Positions 52,226 through 58,149 of a stretch of DNA of 58,149 nucleotides are shown piece by piece. The position numbers and the translations under genes were made by a program. Position 1 is the first letter of the stretch; each line of letters begins with the position of its first letter. Under the pieces are notes generated by a model. That model was not told where the DNA came from. It made no database searches and saw nothing but the letters and a program-made list of their open reading frames with translations. The DNA comes from Acidobacteriota bacterium (GTDB taxonomy: Bacteria; Acidobacteriota; Thermoanaerobaculia; UBA5066; Gp7-AA6): assembly GCA_027307335.1 (NCBI GenBank), contig DAHUXD010000002.1, positions 1-58,149 on the forward strand, given 5' to 3'.

Positions 52226-54970
52226 ATGCGAATGGCAGTTAGAGGAACCGCGACGGCCACGGCGCTTGCGCTCGTGTGGGCTGCCGCCGTGGGATGCTCC
52301 TCGTCGGGGCACGCAACGCAGAGTGCCGCGGCGACGGCGACGTCCTCTCCGGCGCCGGCCGCGCCATCGACGGCCGCTCCGAAGCCCGCTCCCGCGTCGG
52401 CGAAGATCACCGGCGCCGCATTCAACGAGGACGCCGACGGCGCCCGCCTGGTGCTGTCGGCCACCGCGCCCCTCCTGTACACGTCCTACGAGCCGCGTCC
52501 CAACCTCCTCGTCGTCGACCTGCGCGACGCCTCCGTCGCCGCCGACGTCGCGACGCCGAAGGTCGGCGGCGCCGTCGAATCGGTCAAGTTCGAGGAGCTC
52601 GACGAACTCGGCAAGAAGGTGACCCGTCTCTCGATCACGCACAACCCCGACGCGAAGGTCGACCTGCGCTCGGTCGGACAGGGTCTCGCGATCGCGTTCA
52701 CCGGCCCGACGCAGACGGCCGAGGCGGAGCCCGCCGAGGCGCCGGCGGCGCCGGCGAACGTCGAGAGCCAGCCGCTCGTGACCGCTCAGGCGGCACCGGC
52801 GCCGGCGCCCGCTCCCGCAGCGGCTGCCGCGGCCTCGGCTTCCACGATGCCCGCGCCGACCGTGCGGGGCGAAGCCGCTCACGCGCTCGAGACGGTCGCC
52901 GCCGAGACGCGCGACGGCCGCGTCGCGGTCGTCCTCGTGGGAGACGGCTGGTTCAACGCCAAAGACTTCGCCCTGGCGAACCCGCCGCGCATCGTCATCG
53001 ACCTGCCCGGAGTCAAGAACGAGGTCCGGCAGCGCACGATCGCCGTGAAGGACGAGGTCGTCACGCGCGTCCGCATCTCGCAGTTCCAGACGACCCCCCA
53101 GTACGTGACGCGCGTCGTCGTCGACCTCGCGCGCCCGATGCCGCACGCCCTCGTGCCCGACGGCGAGCGCCTGGCGGTCGTGGTCGGCCAGACGCCGACC
53201 GCGCCGGCCGAGCCCGTGCACCTCGCGGAGACTCCGATCGCCGAGCCCGTCCCGGTCGCCGCTCCGGCGCCCGCTCCCTCCGAGCCGGCCCCGGCCTCGA
53301 TCGCCGCCGCCGAGCCGTCCGCTCCGCCCGCGGGCACCCCGCCGGCGCCGGCCTCGGCAAACCCGATGATCGAGAAGCCCTCGCCGTCGACCACCAGGGT
53401 CGCGGAGCCCGCCCCGGTCGAGATCGCCGCCAGGGAGCCCGTCGTGGCCGCGAAGCCCGTTGCCGAGGCGGCGGCTCCCGCGCCCGCACCCGTCGAGAGC
53501 CACCCCGCCCCCGTCGCGGCGCCGAAACCCGAGCCCGTGAGCGCGCCCCCGGCCGTCGCGGAAACCCACGCCGCTCCCGCGCCGCCTCCGCCGGCGGCGG
53601 CCCCGAAGACGGCCCCGGCCTCGAAGTCCGCGCCGAAGCCCGCCACCTCCCGCGGCGACGCCCTGTTCGAGGCGGCCGCGGCGCAGCTCGACCAGGAGCA
53701 GACGCAGCAAGCGTCCCCGGGCGGGGGACAGGCCTACAAGTCGCGGACCCTCTCGGAGGCCTCGAGCCAGTTCACCGGGGAGCCGATCTCCCTCGACCTG
53801 AAGGACGCCGACATCAAGGACGTCTTCCGCACGATCTCCCAGCTGACCGGCCTGAACATCGTCATCGATCCCGACGTGCACGGCACGGTGACGGTCCAGC
53901 TCGAGGACGTGCCCTGGGACCAGGCGCTCGACCTGATCCTGAAGCAGAACAGCCTCGGCTACGTGCTCGAGAACAACATCATGCGGATCGCGACGACCTC
54001 GAAGCTCCAGGCGGAGGAGGGCGACCGCGCCCGCCTCGCCGAGGCGCGCCAGGCCGCCGAGCCGACCCGCACCGTCATCAAGAAGCTCTCCTACTCGAAG
54101 GCCGCCGAGATCGTGCCGGTTCTCCAGAGCGTCATGTCGAAGCGCGGCGCGATCGTGGTGGACCAGCGGACGAACACGCTGATCATCCGCGAAACGCCGA
54201 CGTACCTTCCCGCCGTCCTGCAGCTCATCGACAACCTCGACACCGCGACGCCCCAGGTCGTCATCGAGTCGCGGATCGTGGAGACGACGAAGAGCCTCGG
54301 CCGCAGCCTCGGCATCAACTGGCAGGTCCAGGGCAAGGCCGCCAACGAGACCGGCAACACGACCAACCTCATCTTCCCGAGCAGCATCAAGGGGGGTCTC
54401 AACGTCGGCCTCGGCAACGGCCCGACGGTCGCCTCGCTGGTGCTCGGCAACATCCTGAACACCTTCAACCTCGACATGGCGCTCACCGCCGCCGAGAACC
54501 AGGGCCTCCTGAAGATCATCTCGTCACCGAAGGTCACCTCGCTGACGAACACGCCCGCCCTCATCCAGTCGGGCGTTCAGATTCCGGTTCAGACGACGGT
54601 CAACAACACGACGACCGTCATCTACGTCGACGCGACGCTGAAGCTCGACGTGACCCCGCAGATCACGGCCGAGGGCACGATCCTGCTCACGGTCAACGTG
54701 ATGAAGCGCGAGCCGGCGGTCGCCCTGAACCTCGCGCTCGGCCAGAACGTCCCGCTGACGATCCGCGAATATCGCGGTCAGGTGCTCGTCAAGGACGGCG
54801 GCACCACGGTCATCGGCGGCATCTTCCAGATCAACGACCAGGATCAGTACAACATGATCCCCGGCCTCTGGAAGATTCCGGTCCTCGGGAACCTGTTCAA
54901 GAACACGACCCGGACGGAGAAGCACGACGAGCTGCTGATCTTCATCACGCCCCGGATCCTCCGGTCGTAA
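52226..54970 (+). CDS. pilQ: Type IV pilus secretin PilQ
   Basis: This is the outer-membrane channel for the pilus (914 residues). ATG 52226 is preferred, with GGGAGG 4 nt upstream. The signal sequence ends in ALVWAAAVGC, a possible lipobox. Two AMIN domains for peptidoglycan binding lie at about 55-165 and 215-325. They are followed by an Ala/Pro-rich linker of about 170 residues. The N0/STN domain (ISLDLKDADIKDVFRTISQL), N1 domain and secretin core (VVIESRIVETTKSLGRSLG, ISSPKVTSLTNTPA, TVIGGIFQ, IPVLGNLFKNT) close the chain. Confidence 0.95.
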   Translation: MRMAVRGTATATALALVWAAAVGCSSSGHATQSAAATATSSPAPAAPSTAAPKPAPASAKITGAAFNEDADGARLVLSATAPLLYTSYEPRPNLLVVDLRDASVAADVATPKVGGAVESVKFEELDELGKKVTRLSITHNPDAKVDLRSVGQGLAIAFTGPTQTAEAEPAEAPAAPANVESQPLVTAQAAPAPAPAPAAAAAASASTMPAPTVRGEAAHALETVAAETRDGRVAVVLVGDGWFNAKDFALANPPRIVIDLPGVKNEVRQRTIAVKDEVVTRVRISQFQTTPQYVTRVVVDLARPMPHALVPDGERLAVVVGQTPTAPAEPVHLAETPIAEPVPVAAPAPAPSEPAPASIAAAEPSAPPAGTPPAPASANPMIEKPSPSTTRVAEPAPVEIAAREPVVAAKPVAEAAAPAPAPVESHPAPVAAPKPEPVSAPPAVAETHAAPAPPPPAAAPKTAPASKSAPKPATSRGDALFEAAAAQLDQEQTQQASPGGGQAYKSRTLSEASSQFTGEPISLDLKDADIKDVFRTISQLTGLNIVIDPDVHGTVTVQLEDVPWDQALDLILKQNSLGYVLENNIMRIATTSKLQAEEGDRARLAEARQAAEPTRTVIKKLSYSKAAEIVPVLQSVMSKRGAIVVDQRTNTLIIRETPTYLPAVLQLIDNLDTATPQVVIESRIVETTKSLGRSLGINWQVQGKAANETGNTTNLIFPSSIKGGLNVGLGNGPTVASLVLGNILNTFNLDMALTAAENQGLLKIISSPKVTSLTNTPALIQSGVQIPVQTTVNNTTTVIYVDATLKLDVTPQITAEGTILLTVNVMKREPAVALNLALGQNVPLTIREYRGQVLVKDGGTTVIGGIFQINDQDQYNMIPGLWKIPVLGNLFKNTTRTEKHDELLIFITPRILRS

Positions 54971-54983
54971 GGGAGAAGGTCTC

Positions 54984-55562
54984 ATGAGAAAAGCATTTCT
55001 GATCGGGTGCATGGCCCTGGCGGCGCTCGCCTGGAGCGGCGGCTGTTCGAACTCGCAGGGGACGACGGAGTCTCCGGTGTTCATCACCGTCAGCATCGAC
55101 CTGCAGCCGGGGTTCATCAACGTGGCGGTGCCCGCGCCGGTGCAGATCAATACGATGACACTGGCGTCTCACGCCAAGGACCCCACGTCGGTGGACACGC
55201 AGGGTTTCTCGGACGTGCAGATCAACCAGTACACCGTCACGTTCACCCGGACGGACGGCGGCACGATCGTCCCGCCGCCGCAGACGTTCGGCTGCGGCGT
55301 GCTGGTGCCCCACGACGGGACCGCCTCGCTCACCAACTTCCCGGTCCTCTATGCGTCGGCGCTCTCGCAGGCGCCGTTCGACCAGCTCTTTCCCTACAAC
55401 GGGGGCATCGACCGGGAGACGGGCAAGAACGAGATCGACATGAAGTTCAACATCACCTTCTACGGCACCACGGTTTCGGGCAAGCGGGTCCAGAGCGACA
55501 CGGCGAGCGGGCTCTTGACCTTCCAGTACGCCGCCGCTGCGCCCGCGAGAGCCGCGAGGTAA
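54984..55562 (+). CDS. Putative lipoprotein in the pilus operon
   Basis: The 192-residue protein has a lipoprotein signal (LAALAWSGGC; C21 is the likely lipidated residue). The mature part is beta-rich with no family I recognise, beginning SNSQGTTESPVFITVSIDLQPG. It starts 13 nt after pilQ and has GGGAGAAGG as ribosome site, so it is probably expressed with the pilus genes. The next lipoprotein starts 10 nt later. Confidence 0.68.
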   Translation: MRKAFLIGCMALAALAWSGGCSNSQGTTESPVFITVSIDLQPGFINVAVPAPVQINTMTLASHAKDPTSVDTQGFSDVQINQYTVTFTRTDGGTIVPPPQTFGCGVLVPHDGTASLTNFPVLYASALSQAPFDQLFPYNGGIDRETGKNEIDMKFNITFYGTTVSGKRVQSDTASGLLTFQYAAAAPARAAR

Positions 55563-55572
55563 GGGGGAACCC

Positions 55573-57216
55573 ATGCGCCGCATAGCGATTGCACTGATTC
55601 TCGCCGCGGTCGTCGTCGGCATCCATGCCTGCGCGGCCGATGCGCCGACCGCACCGAAGCCCGGGGCGGGCGGAGGCGTCACGTCGAGCGCCGTCTCGGT
55701 GCAGCTCGTGGCGAGCGACGCCAACCCGAAGGCGGGGACCTGCACGCTGGTCGAGGCCTTCGTGACGCTCAACGGGTCTCCGGTGCCGGACGGCACCAGC
55801 GTCAACTTCTCGACGGACTTCGGCACGTTCGGGCAGAACGGCCTGCCGCTGGTCTCGATCGTCACGACGAACGGAACCGCCGTGACGGCGCTCTGCGGAG
55901 GCGGCGCCGGCCCCGCCAAGGTGAAGGGGACGGCCACCGTCCAGGGCAAGACCAATAGCGGCAACGTGACGATCAACTTCCAGCCCGACTCGAGCACGCT
56001 GCCCACGGTCTCGTTCTGCAACCCGAGCTTCGGTCCGCTCGCCGGCGGGACGACGCTGACGCTCAACGGACTCCGGTTCTTCGGGAATCCGTCGACGACG
56101 CGGGTCATCTTCACCGTCAACGGCATCGCCAAGGACGGCATCGTGACGGCCGTGACGGCGACGACCGTGACGGTCACGACCCCGGGCTTCCCCGAGGTCT
56201 CGTCGCCGAGCGCGCAGGCCGCGATCACCCTGATCCTCGGCACGAACCTGCCGACGCCGGTCACGCTGTCCCTCCCGAGCTGCTTCTCCTACGGCGCGGC
56301 CGATTCGGGAACGCCGGTCGTTGCGGCGCTGCTCCCCTCGTCCGGATCGAACGAGGGCAACACGCGGGTGACGATCATCGGATCGGGCTTCTCGACGGGC
56401 GGCGTCCAGGTCTTCTTCGGCGCCGTCGAGGCGACGGTCGTCTCGGTTTCGTTCACCCAGGTCGTCGCGCTCTCGCCGCCGGCGTTTGGCGCCGGCGCAG
56501 GGAACCTCAACGCGTCGGTTCCCGTGACGGTCAAGAACATCAACAACGGCGTCGTCTCGAACACGACCGTCAACTTCACCTACACGCCGAAGGTGCAGAT
56601 CACCGCGTACAGCAACAACACGCAGACGGTCGGCTTCCTCGTCCCCATGACGATCTACGGGCAGGGCTTCCAGGCCCCGGTCGCCGTCTCTCTCGCCGGC
56701 ATCGGCGCGCTCGTCCAGAGCGTCGCGGCGACCGAGATCGTCGTGCTGCCGAGCAGCCCGCTCATCACCGGGTGCACCGACCTGAGCGGCGACATCCAGG
56801 TCACGAACATCGATACCGGCGACACCGCCAAGGCCACGAACGCGTTCACCTACCACCTGCTCAAGCCGGCGATCACGGGCGTCAGCCCGAGCAACTCCTG
56901 TCCGACGGGCGCGCCGTGCCCGAACGGTGGCACGGGTGGAATCGCCGTGACCATCACGGGCATCAACCTGCCCACCGTCGCCAACGCCCAGGTGAAGTTC
57001 GGCGGCCAGACGGCCTTCGTCACCAGCTCCGACGGCTCGACGATGGTGGTGACCGTTCCCCCGACGAGCTCGGCGGCCCCGACCTGCAGCGGTGGCAACC
57101 CGGGCGGAACGCCGCAGGTGGCTTCGACCGTCGACGTCGTCGTGACGGACGCGACGACCACCTGCTCGGTGACGGCTTCGGGCGCCTTCCAGTACCTCCT
57201 TCCCTGCGTACCCTAG
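55573..57216 (+). CDS. Lipoprotein with Ig-like and IPT/TIG repeats
   Basis: The 547-residue surface protein has a signal ending VVVGIHAC (C20 likely lipidated). Residues about 40-140 form an Ig-like (Big_1-type) domain, SVQLVASDANPKAGTCTLVEAFVTLNG. At least three IPT/TIG domains follow, each opening with a G-G-T-LTLNG or G-VTIIGSGF motif (near residues 155, 265, 445). Such arrays occur in adhesins and cell-surface proteins. Its place at the end of the pilus operon suggests a surface or pilus-associated role, which is inference. Confidence 0.8.
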   Translation: MRRIAIALILAAVVVGIHACAADAPTAPKPGAGGGVTSSAVSVQLVASDANPKAGTCTLVEAFVTLNGSPVPDGTSVNFSTDFGTFGQNGLPLVSIVTTNGTAVTALCGGGAGPAKVKGTATVQGKTNSGNVTINFQPDSSTLPTVSFCNPSFGPLAGGTTLTLNGLRFFGNPSTTRVIFTVNGIAKDGIVTAVTATTVTVTTPGFPEVSSPSAQAAITLILGTNLPTPVTLSLPSCFSYGAADSGTPVVAALLPSSGSNEGNTRVTIIGSGFSTGGVQVFFGAVEATVVSVSFTQVVALSPPAFGAGAGNLNASVPVTVKNINNGVVSNTTVNFTYTPKVQITAYSNNTQTVGFLVPMTIYGQGFQAPVAVSLAGIGALVQSVAATEIVVLPSSPLITGCTDLSGDIQVTNIDTGDTAKATNAFTYHLLKPAITGVSPSNSCPTGAPCPNGGTGGIAVTITGINLPTVANAQVKFGGQTAFVTSSDGSTMVVTVPPTSSAAPTCSGGNPGGTPQVASTVDVVVTDATTTCSVTASGAFQYLLPCVP

Positions 57217-57223
57217 CAACGAC

Positions 57224-57247
57224 CGCCGCCCCCTTCGGGGGGCGGCG
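57224..57247 (+). terminator. Stable hairpin with UUCG tetraloop
   Basis: CGCCGCCCCC and GGGGGCGGCG form a perfect 10-bp stem closed by the very stable cUUCGg tetraloop, right after the IPT/TIG gene. There is no T-tract, so termination may be partial or factor-assisted. It could also protect the 3' end of the pilus mRNA. Confidence 0.55.
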
Positions 57248-57255
57248 AACCTTGC

Positions 57256-58149
57256 ATGCCTGATCCGGCGGCCGAAGCCCGAATCCGCGACCTCGAGAGG
57301 CGTCTCGACCTCGATCCGGGCTCCCGCCTGTTCGTCTCGCTGGCGGACGAGTACCGCAAGGTCGGACGGATCCGCGACGCGCTCTCGGCCCTGCAGAAGG
57401 GTCTCCTGGCTCATCCGGGTTACATCGCGGCCCAGGTGGCGCTCGGCCGCGCCTATCTGGAGGCGAACCAGGCGACCGAGTCGATCGCCACGTTCACGAA
57501 GGTCCTGGTCGCCGACCCGGCGAATCTCGTGGCCGCGAAGTCGCTCGCGGACATCCACCTCTCCCGCAACGACAACCTCGAGGCGCTGAAGAAGTACAAG
57601 CTCTACCGCGCGATCTCCGGCGACCGGAAGGTCGACGAAGTGATCGCGAAGCTCGAGCCGCTCGTCGCGCCCAAGCCGGTCATGCCCCGCAAGACGGTGC
57701 CCGAGCCGCCGCCGCCGCCCCCGAAATTCCAGGAGACCGACAAGAGCCGCCGCCGTCCGCTCCCGAAGGTGCCCGTGGCGCCCGTCGAGCCGCCGCCGCT
57801 CTCGGACGCGTTCGAGCTGACGTCGCTGCCGTTCGAGCCCGGCGAAGACTCCGGCGGCACGAGGACGGAGGACCCGTTTCCCTTCGTGCCCACGCGCGAC
57901 GTGTCGCTCGCCGCTCCGGCGCCTCCGCGCCGGAGCGAGCCGGAGCCTTCGCGCGAGTCGCCGGCCGTGCGTCCGGCATCCGAGGAGCTCGCCTCCGCGC
58001 CCGATTCGCCGGCTCCGATCGCTCCGGTGGTCGCCTTTCCCGGAGGGGCGGCCTCGGCGCCGCCGTGGGTGCCCGAGCCGGCCGCGGCGCCGCGGGTCGA
58101 ACCGCCGCCGCCGCTTCCGGACCTGCCGCCGCCGCCGCTCGCCCCGGCG
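57256..58149 (+). CDS. TPR protein with Pro-rich region, cut by window end
   Basis: The frame is open to the last base (298 codons visible). Residues 1-115 are TPR repeats (SRLFVSLADEYRKVGRIRDA, AAQVALGRAYLEANQ, EALKKYKLYRAISG). From about residue 135 the sequence is Pro/Ala/Glu-rich with PPPPPP runs and no signal peptide. ATG 57256 is the first in-frame start after the hairpin. It may belong with the pilus genes, as TPR proteins often do, but only position supports that. Confidence 0.7.
   Translation, partial: MPDPAAEARIRDLERRLDLDPGSRLFVSLADEYRKVGRIRDALSALQKGLLAHPGYIAAQVALGRAYLEANQATESIATFTKVLVADPANLVAAKSLADIHLSRNDNLEALKKYKLYRAISGDRKVDEVIAKLEPLVAPKPVMPRKTVPEPPPPPPKFQETDKSRRRPLPKVPVAPVEPPPLSDAFELTSLPFEPGEDSGGTRTEDPFPFVPTRDVSLAAPAPPRRSEPEPSRESPAVRPASEELASAPDSPAPIAPVVAFPGGAASAPPWVPEPAAAPRVEPPPPLPDLPPPPLAPA

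Overview
The window is about 58 kb of strongly GC-rich (by eye near 70 %) chromosomal DNA from a Gram-negative, pilus-bearing bacterium. Outer-membrane beta-barrels, a PilQ secretin, lipoproteins and a Tat-exported molybdoenzyme show two membranes. A secreted protein that pairs GWxTD-type domains with an acidobacterial-style VWFA domain, plus the overall gene set, points to Acidobacteriota (perhaps a Thermoanaerobaculia/Holophagae-type lineage). That placement is an inference and was not tested by phylogeny. I see no rRNA or tRNA gene, no CRISPR array and no intact transposase. Genes are densely packed, many tandem pairs overlap by 4 nt (NTGA), and no gene-free stretch exceeds 300 nt.

Layout. 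0-2.3 kb: end of a PEGA-like protein and a TPR/double-cNMP-binding protein. 2.4-6.7 kb: complete glycine cleavage operon gcvT-gcvH-gcvPA-gcvPB. 6.7-15.9 kb: an exported TPR protein, a small zinc protein, a FakA-FakB (DhaL-DegV) fusion, a Ser/Thr kinase-GAF-phosphatase-like protein on the other strand, and a FadL channel with a secreted SGNH hydrolase. 16.0-17.7 kb: efp and an M23 peptidase. 18.0-24.6 kb: a 1228-residue GltD/PyrK-like flavoprotein divergent from perR-rubrerythrin-CCG iron-sulfur protein-DUF3501, which looks like a peroxide-defence unit. 24.6-31.5 kb: an unknown protein, a diguanylate cyclase, maf, and the 1478-residue GWxTD/VWFA protein. 31.6-37.9 kb: a cysteine desulfurase, a zinc-ribbon/FHA protein, mnmA, DUF3467, a TatT-like protein, folK, a FYDLN-type acidic protein and a TraF-like barrel. 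37.9-48.6 kb: tgt, iorAB-like oxidoreductase genes with an M19 dipeptidase, yajC-secD-secF and rel. 48.8-58.1 kb: rpmB, then the type IV pilus operon pilMNOPQ followed by two lipoproteins and a TPR protein cut by the window end.

Three patterns go beyond single genes. First, twelve genes carry a TAnnnT-type -10 hexamer 6-10 nt before the start codon, with no Shine-Dalgarno sequence in most cases, which predicts widespread leaderless or nearly leaderless mRNAs. Eight promoters, partly the same ones, show an extended -10 of the form TGnTAnnnT. Second, a 75-nt hairpin-forming repeat occurs in two convergent intergenic regions; one copy is interrupted by a 90-bp terminal-inverted-repeat element while the other preserves the empty site. 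Third, several proteins have unusual architectures: the FakA-FakB fusion, the 1228-residue flavoprotein, a SecF with a roughly 95-residue helix-hairpin-helix-like insertion, and an EF-P with Asn where the modified Lys/Arg would be.
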